Assembly: GCF_900086585.1 (NCBI RefSeq)
Contig: NZ_FLKM01000009.1
Coordinates: 806,001 to 870,000, forward strand
From: Emergencia timonensis
Lineage (GTDB): Bacteria > Bacillota > Clostridia > Peptostreptococcales > Anaerovoracaceae
Direction of reading: 5' to 3'
Length of the DNA: 64,000 nt
How positions within the stretch are numbered: position 1 is the stretch's first letter; every line of letters starts with the position of its first letter. The translations under genes were made by a program, and so were the position numbers. The notes below the pieces were generated by a model that ran no database searches, had not been told where the DNA came from, and saw only the letters and a program-made list of their open reading frames with translations. This document shows positions 1 through 7,420 of the stretch, in pieces.

Positions 1-1
1 C

Positions 2-184
2 ATTGAAACCTTGGTGATAGATATGGAAGAACTGGCCTATCTCTCTTCTGCCGGTCTGCGTGTCATTCTGGCAGCACAGAAACAGATGAACAAGCAGGGC
101 AGGATGATTATTCGAAAGGTCAATGACATGGTCATGGAAGTTTTCGAAGTGACAGGCTTTACAGATATTCTGACCATTGAATAA
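2..184 (+). CDS. STAS-domain protein, 3' end only (anti-sigma factor antagonist-like)
   Basis: The window opens inside this gene; 60 codons and the TAA stop are visible. The peptide reads ...[19 protein letters not shown]..., the hallmark of STAS domains of the SpoIIAA/RsbV type, in which a Ser in the (D/S)SAG(L) turn is phosphorylated by a partner kinase; here SSAGLR supplies it. Such proteins release a sigma factor or another partner from an anti-sigma kinase. The helix after it ([14 protein letters not shown]) and the closing [10 protein letters not shown] also fit the family. A diguanylate cyclase gene follows after 27 bp, so the two probably share a transcript and STAS switching may be linked to c-di-GMP signalling (inference). 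The upstream kinase or phosphatase genes lie outside the window. Confidence 0.85.
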   Translation: METLVIDMEELAYLSSAGLRVILAAQKQMNKQGRMIIRKVNDMVMEVFEVTGFTDILTIE

Positions 185-211
185 TACTGCCCAGGGAAGG
201 AGGAAGACGGT

Positions 212-1099
212 ATGGAACTGAATATGGAGTTTTGGAACGCTTTCCTTCCATGTATAGAAGGTATTTATATCATCGATGAAGAGACAAAGGAAATCTGCTA
301 CGCCAATGATTTTATCAATCAGTCAGAGGAATCCATCGTCGGCCAGCTCTGCTATCAGGCAATGGCAGGCAGATCGGAACGCTGTGACTTTTGTCCCTCT
401 ATTCGAGAGGAAGAACTGGAAAATGGATCGGTCTATTCCTGGGAATTTTATGACAGACGGTCAAAGCAGTGGTATAAGATCAAAAATCGTCTAGTCACCA
501 TCGACGGCCGTTTATATCGCCTGGGCAATGTCAACGTAGTCGGCGATATGATGGAGCTTGGCCGCGATGCCATCAAAGAAATGGCAGTCATGCAGCACTT
601 GGCCTGTGATCGGGATAAAATCGGCAAGATATTGGAATTCGAAAGTTCTCACGATAAACTGACCGGCGTATACAACCGTAATCAATATATTGCCGACCTG
701 GAAGGCCAGTTTCGGAATGTGCAATGTGCGGGGATTCTTTTCTTCGACTTGAATAATTTAAAAGAAGTCAACGACAATTATTTTCACTCGGAGGGAGACC
801 GGCTGCTTTGCCGCCTGGCAGAAGCAATTTTCACATCGGCGGGCCGAGGTAAAAGGTGTTACCGCATCGGCGGCGATGAATTTATATTAATCGCCCCAAA
901 TTGCACGAAGAGAGAACTCGAACTGTGCCGCAAAAGAGTTCTGAGCGCTTTGAAGGAGCTTGACCAGGGGGAACTGATTCCCTGCAGTGTGGCAGTGGGC
1001 AGCGCCTGGAGTCCATCAGGTAAAGATTTGGAGTCCCTGGTTACAGAAGCAGACCGATGTATGTATGCGAATAAAAAAGCGATGAAAGGTGTAAAATAA
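212..1099 (+). CDS. Diguanylate cyclase with N-terminal PAS-like sensor (GGDEF)
   Basis: This 295-residue protein has a PAS-like N-terminal half (about residues 8-115, with CDFCP at 58-62) and a GGDEF domain from about residue 145. The active-site motif GGDEF is intact at 220-224, and the metal/substrate segment FFDLNNLKEVND is at 177-188, so it should make c-di-GMP from two GTP. The RxxD inhibitory site normally found five residues before GGDEF is absent (G-R-G-K there), so product feedback of the usual kind is not expected. No signal peptide or membrane segment is visible, so it is cytoplasmic. It sits 27 bp behind a STAS gene, preceded by AAGGAGGAAG, and ends at a strong hairpin. Confidence 0.9.
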   Translation: MELNMEFWNAFLPCIEGIYIIDEETKEICYANDFINQSEESIVGQLCYQAMAGRSERCDFCPSIREEELENGSVYSWEFYDRRSKQWYKIKNRLVTIDGRLYRLGNVNVVGDMMELGRDAIKEMAVMQHLACDRDKIGKILEFESSHDKLTGVYNRNQYIADLEGQFRNVQCAGILFFDLNNLKEVNDNYFHSEGDRLLCRLAEAIFTSAGRGKRCYRIGGDEFILIAPNCTKRELELCRKRVLSALKELDQGELIPCSVAVGSAWSPSGKDLESLVTEADRCMYANKKAMKGVK

Positions 1100-1100
1100 T

Positions 1101-1134
1101 AGAAATCCCAGTCATAACGTTGACTGGGATTTCT
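1101..1134 (+). terminator. Perfect 14-bp hairpin after the diguanylate cyclase gene
   Basis: AGAAATCCCAGTCA and its exact reverse complement flank a 6-nt loop (TAACGT). There is no long T run after it, only TTTCT inside the stem end, so it may terminate weakly or act as a 3' end stabiliser. Confidence 0.6.
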
Positions 1135-1204
1135 CATGAAAAGGATTTTACTATGACAGATTCCAGGAGCCTTTCTGCCATTTAAAACTAATTTACGACA
1201 GTAT

Positions 1205-1234
1205 TTGACAACATTCAGAATTCTTTGGTATAAT
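1205..1234 (+). promoter_or_regulatory. Sigma-70/A promoter with extended -10 ahead of the opu repeat array
   Basis: TTGACA (1205-1210), 18-bp spacer, TATAAT (1229-1234), with TG one base upstream of the -10. It is the first of the TGGTATAAT elements in the array; later units keep the extended -10 but have poor -35 boxes. Predicted start near 1241. Confidence 0.7.
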
Positions 1235-1504
1235 GATTCTACGATCTTACGGCGATGCCGCAGGGAAAGAATCATTGAATCATGAATTTCGATTGTATTT
1301 TCAAAGGAATCGTCATGGTATAATGAACGCATCGATCCTACAGCTTTGCTGCAAGGAAGCGTTCATTGAATCATGAATTTCGATTGTATTTTCAAAGGAA
1401 TATTCATGGTATAATGATTCTACGATCTTACGGCGACGCCGCAGGGAAGCGTTCATTGAATCATGTGTTGCGATGAAATATTTAAAGAATGCACATGGTA
1501 TATT
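1226..1504 (+). repeat. Three tandem ~90-bp structured repeats upstream of the opuC-type operon
   Basis: Three units begin at the TATAAT boxes at 1229, 1319 and 1410 (periods 90, 91 and 89 bp to the TATATT at 1499). Each has TGGTATAATG, then an outer inverted repeat around a small inner hairpin, then a second inverted repeat whose arms are CATGnnn/nnnCATG. Outer arms are AATGATTCT/AGAATCATT in unit 1 and AATGAACGC/GCGTTCATT in unit 2; unit 3 combines the left arm of one type with the right arm of the other, so only AATGA/TCATT pairs. The inner hairpin changes from CGGC-GCCG to CAGC-GCTG. The matched changes point to base-paired structure. Two related units sit at 47.8 kb before an unrelated gene. 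I do not recognise it as a known riboswitch class. Confidence 0.75.
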
Positions 1505-1536
1505 TATACATAAATTTATTGAAAGAACGGAGGTAA
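1495..1536 (+). CDS. Possible 13-codon leader peptide before the ABC operon
   Basis: ATG at 1495 lies at the end of repeat unit 3, 5 bases after AAAGAAT, and opens a frame MVYLYINLLKERR that stops at TAA 1534-1536, inside the ribosome-binding region of the next gene. At the internal unit junctions the same position reads ATG-GTA-TAA. It may equally be chance, because the same bases form an extended -10 box. Low confidence. Confidence 0.2.
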   Translation: MVYLYINLLKERR

Positions 1537-1540
1537 GAAC

Positions 1541-2686
1541 ATGATCCAGTTCCGTGACGTGACGAAGGATTTTAAAGGGAACGTCGTACTATCAGACATT
1601 TCAATGGAAATTAAAGATAAAGAACTGACTGTCTTAATCGGCCCCAGCGGCTGCGGAAAGACAACAACATTGAAAATGATAAATCGACTTATCCAACCTA
1701 GCAAAGGGAATATTTTTATCGATGGAAAAAATATCGAAGAAATGGACAAGGTGCAGCTGCGCAGAAATATGGGCTATGTCATTCAACAGGGAGGACTGTT
1801 CCCCCACATGACGATAAGGCAGAACATCGAAATCATTGAACGGCTTGAAAAAAAAGACCCCCAGGCCATAGTGGATAACACTGTCAGACTGATGAAGATG
1901 GTGGACCTGAACCCGGAAGCGTTTTTGGACCGCTACCCTACAGAGCTGTCAGGCGGACAGCGCCAGAGAATCGGTGTCATCCGGGCGCTGGCCAACGATC
2001 CGGATATCGTCCTCCTGGACGAACCGTTTTCAGCCTTGGACCCTGTGACCAGGAGCAGTCTGCAGGATGAACTGATTGAGCTGCAGGCTAAAGTGGGAAA
2101 GACCATGGTCTTTGTAACCCACGATATGGACGAAGCCATCAAAATCGCAGACAGAATCTGCATTATGAAAGACGGCCATATTCTGCAGTACGATACCCCG
2201 GAGATGATTTTGAAGAAGCCGGTAGACGAATTTGTTTCTAACTTTGTTGGAACAAACCGAATCTGGGATTCTCCAGAATATATCCGCGTAGAAGATTTCA
2301 TGATTTCTCATCCGATTACCTGCAAAGGCGATATGATCAGAAATCGCTGCATCAAAAGGATGAGAGACCATCACATTGATACCCTGCTTGTAGTCGATGA
2401 GGAAAACAAACTCAGGGGCATCGTTGGCAGAAAAGACCTATTTAAGGCGACCAGGCCTTTGATGCCTGCAGAGGATATCATGCACGACGTGGCCTATGTG
2501 GCCCACGTAGGCGACAGCATCGTCAATGTTTTAAAAATGGTTGAAGAAAGTGAAGTCAACAATATTCCGGTTCTCGATCAAGAGGAGAGACTGGTCGGCC
2601 TTCTGACCAACAGTAATTTGGTATCCACACTGAGCAAACAGTTCTTGACCGACGACAATACGGAAGGGATGGTGATTGAAAAATGA
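1541..2686 (+). CDS. opuCA: Quaternary-amine ABC transporter ATP-binding subunit with CBS pair (OpuCA/ProV type)
   Basis: ATPase that drives uptake of glycine betaine, carnitine, choline or a similar compound. Visible motifs are Walker A GPSGCGKTT (34-42), Q-loop YVIQQGG, signature LSGGQ (135-139), Walker B IVLLDEP (155-161) and the switch His in FVTHDMDEA. Residues about 250-375 form two CBS domains, the part that senses ionic strength or nucleotides in OpuA/OpuC. Length 381 matches the family. CGGAGGT stands 6 bp before the ATG. The stop overlaps the next start as ATGA, so translation is coupled to the permease. The substrate cannot be fixed from sequence. Expression probably depends on the repeat leader immediately upstream. 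Confidence 0.93.
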   Translation: MIQFRDVTKDFKGNVVLSDISMEIKDKELTVLIGPSGCGKTTTLKMINRLIQPSKGNIFIDGKNIEEMDKVQLRRNMGYVIQQGGLFPHMTIRQNIEIIERLEKKDPQAIVDNTVRLMKMVDLNPEAFLDRYPTELSGGQRQRIGVIRALANDPDIVLLDEPFSALDPVTRSSLQDELIELQAKVGKTMVFVTHDMDEAIKIADRICIMKDGHILQYDTPEMILKKPVDEFVSNFVGTNRIWDSPEYIRVEDFMISHPITCKGDMIRNRCIKRMRDHHIDTLLVVDEENKLRGIVGRKDLFKATRPLMPAEDIMHDVAYVAHVGDSIVNVLKMVEESEVNNIPVLDQEERLVGLLTNSNLVSTLSKQFLTDDNTEGMVIEK

Positions 2687-4260
2687 TCGCATTAGCAAAA
2701 TATATAGCCGAACACATTTCACAGATTATCAGCCTTCTCTTTGAACACATCGAAATGACCGCTATTTCTGTCGGTTTTGCCATTGTAATCGGCGTGCCTT
2801 TAGGTATTTTGATCAGTTATGTTAAAAAGTTAGACAAGCCGATTATCGGCGCAGCCAACGTAGTACAGGCAATACCGAGCATGGCCCTGCTGGGACTTGC
2901 TATCCCGCTGCTGGGCATCGGAACGCTGCCGGCCGTGGTCATGGTCATTATTTATTCCTTACTGCCGATTATCAAAAACACCTATACGGGAATTGCCAGC
3001 ATCGACCCGGAAATGGTAGAAGCGGCAAAAGGCATCGGACTTACAAAGTGGCAGGTACTTCAGAAAGTGAAGCTGCCTATGGCGCTGCCGGTCATCATGG
3101 CTGGTGTGCGTATTTCCGCAGTTACCGCAGTAGGGCTGATGACCATGGCGGCCTTTATCGGCGCTGGCGGCCTGGGATACCTGGTCTTTTCCGGCATTAG
3201 AACCGTTAATAATCTGCAGATTTTAGCCGGCGCTATTCCAGCTTGTCTTCTGGCATTGGTCGTGGATTTTCTCATGGGTCTGGTAGAGAAACTGGTTACC
3301 CCGATCAGCCTGCAGAAAGCCTTTGGTAAATCTAAGGAAGAGCTGAAAAGAAAGAGAAGAAGACAGAAAGTCGTTCTCGCAGTAGCCGGTGCTCTGATCG
3401 TCGTTTTGGTGGGCAACACGGTCATCGGCAACATGAAGCAGGAGGAAAAGACTATTACGGTAGGCAGCAAAGACTTTACAGAGCAGCTGATTCTCTGCAA
3501 CATGTATGCGGATATTATCGAACATGACACGGACATCAATGTAGTCAGACAGCTGAACTTAGGCGGCAGCCAGGTCTGCTTTGAAGCCATGAAGAAGGGC
3601 GAAATCGACATGTATGTGGATTATACAGGAACTGTTTATGTCAGCCTTCTGCAGCATGAAGCGAAACCGGATATGGAGGCCGTATACAACGAATGTAAAG
3701 AAGAACTGGATAAGGAATATAACATTCTCTTCCTGGAGCAGGCGGGCTTCAACAACACCTATACTTTGGCGGTCAGCCAGGAAACGGCTAAGAAATACGG
3801 CCTTAAGAGCATCAAAGACTTCAAAAAGTGTGACTCTCAGTTAAAGATCGGAGCTACACTGGAGTTCCTCAACAGACCGGACGACGGACTGCCAGGTCTT
3901 GAGAAAAAATATGGCATTCAGTTTAAAGAATCAGTGGGACTCGACGGTTCACCGAGATTCACCGCACTAGAAAACGGAGAAGTTGACGTTGTAAACGCTT
4001 TTGCGACCGACGGACTTCTGAAGAAGTACAATCTGGTCACTTTGACAGACGACGAAGGATACTTCCCACCGTACTATGCGGTGCCGATGATCAGAGAAGA
4101 CACTCTGAAAGAATATCCTGAACTGGAAGTCAGCATCAACAAGCTGAGCAATTATCTGTCTGATGAGATCATGCAGGAGTTGAATTACCAGGTCGATGAA
4201 GAGGGAAAAGAACCTGAAGACGTAGCAAAGGATTTCCTCAAATCCATCGGATTAATTTAA
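2683..4260 (+). CDS. Fused ABC permease and substrate-binding protein for quaternary amines (OpuCB-OpuCC type)
   Basis: Residues about 1-215 form a BinPDT-type permease with the EAA loop segment EAAKGIGLTKWQVLQKVKLP. A basic stretch (KEELKRKRRRQK) and one more membrane segment follow, then residues about 255-525 form an OpuAC-like binding domain beginning TITVGSKDFTEQLILCNMYADI and containing GEIDMYVDYTGT, the usual betaine/choline-binder signature. Fusing the binding protein to the permease tethers it outside the membrane, as in OpuA of lactic acid bacteria. With the ATPase it makes a complete two-gene importer. A hairpin terminator follows directly. Confidence 0.92.
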   Translation: MIALAKYIAEHISQIISLLFEHIEMTAISVGFAIVIGVPLGILISYVKKLDKPIIGAANVVQAIPSMALLGLAIPLLGIGTLPAVVMVIIYSLLPIIKNTYTGIASIDPEMVEAAKGIGLTKWQVLQKVKLPMALPVIMAGVRISAVTAVGLMTMAAFIGAGGLGYLVFSGIRTVNNLQILAGAIPACLLALVVDFLMGLVEKLVTPISLQKAFGKSKEELKRKRRRQKVVLAVAGALIVVLVGNTVIGNMKQEEKTITVGSKDFTEQLILCNMYADIIEHDTDINVVRQLNLGGSQVCFEAMKKGEIDMYVDYTGTVYVSLLQHEAKPDMEAVYNECKEELDKEYNILFLEQAGFNNTYTLAVSQETAKKYGLKSIKDFKKCDSQLKIGATLEFLNRPDDGLPGLEKKYGIQFKESVGLDGSPRFTALENGEVDVVNAFATDGLLKKYNLVTLTDDEGYFPPYYAVPMIREDTLKEYPELEVSINKLSNYLSDEIMQELNYQVDEEGKEPEDVAKDFLKSIGLI

Positions 4261-4265
4261 GTATC

Positions 4266-4301
4266 AAAACAGCGGAAGGCAGAGATGCTCTCCGCTGTTT
4301 T
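4266..4301 (+). terminator. Intrinsic terminator of the opu-type operon
   Basis: AAAACAGCGGA pairs with TCCGCTGTTTT around a 14-nt loop and the T-rich tail TTTTGCTTT follows. Confidence 0.8.
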
Positions 4302-4412
4302 GCTTTGAGACCTCAGAATGCATTTTAGACAATTTGGCAAAAATGTATATTGAAGACATGTGATGACTGAAGTACACTAAAGAGTAATGAAAAAATTGGG
4401 GGGAAAAGAAAG

Positions 4413-5150
4413 GTGATTTATGAACAGAACTTTAAAATAGGCGTCAGAGATATTGATTCACAACTGAAGCTGACAAACAGGGCGCTGCTGGGCATGTTTG
4501 AGGATGTGAGTTCTGCCCATTCAGACACCGTCGGCTGCGGTGTTGGCAACATCAGAGAGACTGGGCTTTCCTGGGTAATCATGCACTGGAAAACGAAGGT
4601 AATCAGGCGGCCGGAGTATGGAGAGAGCATTACCATCAGGACATGGGTTGCGGGAATGAAGAAACTTTACATGTTCCGGCAGTATCAGGTTGTGGATCGA
4701 GAAGGAGAGATTATAGCCGTCGGAAACAGCAAATGGGTACTGACGGATCTGCAGTCGGGAGCCGTCAAAATTCCTCAGTGGATTGTGGATGGATACGGTA
4801 TTTATGATAAAGCTGTTTTCGGCGAGTACCAGATGGAGAAGCTGAAAGAACCAGAGTATCCCCCTTCTTATGGGGCTGAATACAAGGTTCCCTGCTGCGC
4901 CATTGATTTAAACCGTCATATGAACAACCTCTACTATCTGGATGCGGCTGCCGATTCCATGAATCCGGAGCGTTATCTGGCTGCCGCCATTGATGAATTT
5001 GAAATCATGTACAAAAAAGAAAGCACCTTAGGAGAAATCCTAAAGTGCCAGGTTTATGAACGCGATGGCGAGACGCTTTTCGCCTTTCGGGACGAAGGCG
5101 GACGTCATATCCATGCCATTGTATTGCTGAAGCAGTTACTTCACGTTTAA
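4413..5150 (+). CDS. Acyl-ACP thioesterase (FatA/FatB family), copy 1
   Basis: Releases fatty acids from acyl carrier protein in the cytoplasm. The 245 residues form two hot-dog folds. The second carries DLNRHMNNLYYLD (about 169-181), matching the plant-type D-x-N-x-H-x-NN catalytic segment, and the first has the WVIMHWKTKVIRRPEYGESI strand pattern. Start is GTG 4413 (MIYEQNF), with a run of Gs nine bases before it; no in-frame ATG nearby fits the family N-terminus better. It is monocistronic and its last 15 bp overlap the 3' end of the convergent gene. A second member of the family lies at 32.1 kb. Confidence 0.88.
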   Translation: MIYEQNFKIGVRDIDSQLKLTNRALLGMFEDVSSAHSDTVGCGVGNIRETGLSWVIMHWKTKVIRRPEYGESITIRTWVAGMKKLYMFRQYQVVDREGEIIAVGNSKWVLTDLQSGAVKIPQWIVDGYGIYDKAVFGEYQMEKLKEPEYPPSYGAEYKVPCCAIDLNRHMNNLYYLDAAADSMNPERYLAAAIDEFEIMYKKESTLGEILKCQVYERDGETLFAFRDEGGRHIHAIVLLKQLLHV

Positions 5151-5723
5151 GGTATAGTCGTCATCGAGCACTTGGGCAAAGATGCCCTTGATGCTCTTGG
5201 CGGCTTTTTTTCTCGCCTCTTGGAGCAGGCCTTTTTCTTCTGCTTTCTTTTCCATTTCTATCTTCTGATCCCTGCAGAAGCTCTGGTAGTCTTCTACTTT
5301 GAACGGATTGAAAATGCTGGTGCTCTCGTCAAAGATTTCGATGCTGTCCTCGTTCATCTCGTGGGACAAAATCTTGGCTTCGGGCAGCGTAATGGTCACT
5401 GTTTTTCCCCTGACAGAAACCTCTGCGTCAGACAGGTCGACGCCTGCTTTGATCTCGCCGTCATACGTGAGAATAAAGCTTTTCGTAGTGAACGGAACTT
5501 TCATTCCGTAAAAATCCTTGCTGTTCTCGAACTCTGCCATATTGGTGTAAGAGTATGTAACACTTGCCAGTTCATTGATTTCGGTCAATCTATTCTCCAG
5601 AACCACCGCAGACATCTTCTGAATTCCATCTGAATTGCCAATGGATTTTCCTACGAAGAAACAAGCCAGACATATGATGACAATTGCTGCAGCAAAGAAT
5701 GCTAACTTCTTTGTTTTCTTCAT
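5136..5723 (-). CDS. DUF4230 membrane-anchored protein
   Basis: 195 residues with a basic start, one transmembrane segment (about 8-26, LAFFAAAIVIICLACFFVG) and a soluble domain rich in beta strands: SVTYSYTNMAEFENSKDF, TYDGEIKAGVDLSDAEVSV and VTITLPEAKILSHE, the typical course of DUF4230. A charged helical tail (MEKKAEEKGLLQEARKKAAKSI) ends it. The domain should lie outside the membrane; the family has no established function. The gene is single, with its own upstream region, and its coding 3' end overlaps the thioesterase gene. Confidence 0.75.
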   Translation of the reverse strand: MKKTKKLAFFAAAIVIICLACFFVGKSIGNSDGIQKMSAVVLENRLTEINELASVTYSYTNMAEFENSKDFYGMKVPFTTKSFILTYDGEIKAGVDLSDAEVSVRGKTVTITLPEAKILSHEMNEDSIEIFDESTSIFNPFKVEDYQSFCRDQKIEMEKKAEEKGLLQEARKKAAKSIKGIFAQVLDDDYTLNVK

Positions 5724-6214
5724 GATTCAATTTTCCCCTCTTCTCCCTTTTTCTTTCTTTTTCGACAAATTTCCCATGCTTTTATTTTAACATTTCCAGG
5801 ATAAATTGCAATATGTATTTGGGCAAAACCTCGGCAAAGGCATGGAAGCCGCCCCGTGCATATTGACAATGATACTCTAGCGCCATTGCCGTATTGGCAT
5901 CCTGGCGTCTTACTGCCCCGATGCCCTTATCGGAAAATGATTCTGCCGGAAAAATTTGTGCCACCTTGCGTAACCGGCCCCAGCCCTAAGCAGTTCTGTT
6001 ACGCAGAATGGCGGGCTGGCAAAGGAAGTGCGTAACGGAAAGGCGCAGTTAAATCCAGTAGCATAAAAATCACTTTTGTCAGCTTAAGAGATTCTAATTT
6101 TTCTACCAGTTTATATAAAGAATATTGTAGCGGTTAGAAGGCTGAAGTGGTAATATATATACTAGACTATATCTAATGGTAGATTTGATAGATTTGATAG
6201 ATTTGGATGAGAAA
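5724..6214. other. 491-bp stretch without a convincing gene; GCGTAAC motif three times
   Basis: I find no open frame with a ribosome site here. GCGTAAC occurs at 5968-5974 and 6030-6036, and its complement GTTACGC at 5998-6004; the first two form an 8-bp inverted repeat (TGCGTAAC/GTTACGCA). CCAGCCC near 5979 pairs with GGGCTGG near 6013. The promoter of the lipoyl operon should lie near its right end. The last 40 bp hold three 9-bp direct repeats (GATTTGATA type). Confidence 0.5.
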
Positions 6215-7420
6215 ATGAAAAAGAAAGTCATCATAATTGGAGGAGGTCCGGCCGGATATCAAGCGGCAGTCAGCTGCAGTAAGGCAGGGATGGAGACCAC
6301 ACTCATAGAAAGAAACCAGCTTGGAGGCACCTGTGTCAATGACGGCTGTGTTCCGACGAAAACATATTTGGAAGCGATTAAAGCAAAGCAGTATTTGGAG
6401 TCGATGGGCATCAACCTTAAGCTCGATCCGCTTACCCTGCGTTGTGCCTGCGAAAGCAAGATCAGCCAGCTGGGCTTTGGCGCGGAATATGTTTTAAGAA
6501 AGATGGGAGTGAAGATCCTCTGGATGTCGGCTTCCCTTGTTGGAGAAAAGAAGGTGAAGACGGCAGAAGGAGAACTTCTGACTTGTGACGTTCTGATCGC
6601 AGCCACCGGATCAGAACCAGCCGTTCCAAAAGATATCCACTGCGCGAATCTGTTTGCCGTTACACAGCTTCTGGAACTGCGAGAACTTCCCGCGACCATT
6701 TCTATCATCGGAGCAGGTGTTCTGGGAGTAGAATTGGCCGTCATACTTTCTACGCTGGACGTGAAGGTAACTTTAGTGGAGAAAGAAGCACGCATTTTGC
6801 CGGGATGGGATCCAGATATCAGCCGTGCTTTGGCAGCGTACCTGACAAAAAACGGAATTGAAATCGAAACTGGCACTGAGAAAGCCGATTTTAACAATGC
6901 AGTCTTTTGTACTGGACATAGGCCGCTGCTGCCGAAAGTGACAGCGGAAAATATAGATCTGCAACATACGGATTGGATATATATAATAGGCGATGCGACT
7001 GGAAAATGCATGGCTGCAGACGCAGCTATGGAAGAAGGCAGTCAGGTCGCCAGTCGGATTCTATATCAAAATGAAAGAGAAGAAGTGGAAACGGCGAAGT
7101 GCATTTTTACACCTTTTCAGGCTGCTTCTGCAGGGGATTTGCACCGAGAGGGTCTCAGAGAGAGTTACTATGGAACGGATCAGCACGCGGCAGCAATGGT
7201 CAGCAATATGGAGGGCGGTTTTGTCAAAGCTGTCATGGATGAACAGAGCCACGTGCTGAAGGGGTTTCACATCGCAGGCGCCCAAGCGGCAGAGATGATT
7301 CAGATTGGGCAGATTGCCGTTGCGCAGGAGATGAAGGCGGAAGATTTTGTCAGGTTGGTATTTCCGCACCCGACGATGGGTGAAATGCTGAAAGAGGCGG
7401 TGAAACTGTTATGCGATTGA
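6215..7420 (+). CDS. Dihydrolipoamide dehydrogenase-like flavoprotein disulfide reductase
   Basis: 401 residues from the ATG at 6215. FAD-binding GGGPAGYQAA is at 9-18, redox-active disulfide GGTCVNDGCVPTK at 37-49 (Cys40 and Cys45), a second Rossmann motif GAGVLGVELAV, GDATGKCMAADAAMEEG, and the C-terminal HPTMGEM that supplies the His-Glu pair. It is shorter than usual dihydrolipoamide dehydrogenases (about 460), mostly in the NAD domain. The frame is open to an ATG at 6176, but that one has no ribosome site and would add a DLIDLIDLD repeat; GGATGAG precedes 6215. It overlaps the lipoate ligase gene by 10 bp, so it probably reoxidises a lipoyl carrier of this operon. Confidence 0.88.
   Translation: MKKKVIIIGGGPAGYQAAVSCSKAGMETTLIERNQLGGTCVNDGCVPTKTYLEAIKAKQYLESMGINLKLDPLTLRCACESKISQLGFGAEYVLRKMGVKILWMSASLVGEKKVKTAEGELLTCDVLIAATGSEPAVPKDIHCANLFAVTQLLELRELPATISIIGAGVLGVELAVILSTLDVKVTLVEKEARILPGWDPDISRALAAYLTKNGIEIETGTEKADFNNAVFCTGHRPLLPKVTAENIDLQHTDWIYIIGDATGKCMAADAAMEEGSQVASRILYQNEREEVETAKCIFTPFQAASAGDLHREGLRESYYGTDQHAAAMVSNMEGGFVKAVMDEQSHVLKGFHIAGAQAAEMIQIGQIAVAQEMKAEDFVRLVFPHPTMGEMLKEAVKLLCD

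Noticed and set aside
859..1332. 157-codon open frame on the minus strand through the cyclase gene end and repeat units
   Set aside because: It is antisense to a clear GGDEF gene, crosses the terminator hairpin and has no ribosome site; repeats of ~90 bp keep frames open by chance.
1226..1504. Reading the tandem repeats as a CRISPR array
   Set aside because: Units are adjacent with no unique spacers, the whole 90 bp is repeated, and no cas gene is present.
5782..5964. 60-codon minus-strand frame between DUF4230 and the lipoyl operon
   Set aside because: No ribosome site, no recognisable composition or domain.
6176..6214. Upstream start of the disulfide reductase adding DLIDLIDLD
   Set aside because: No ribosome site, and the extension is made of 9-bp direct repeats; the ATG at 6215 places the FAD motif at the usual distance from the N-terminus.
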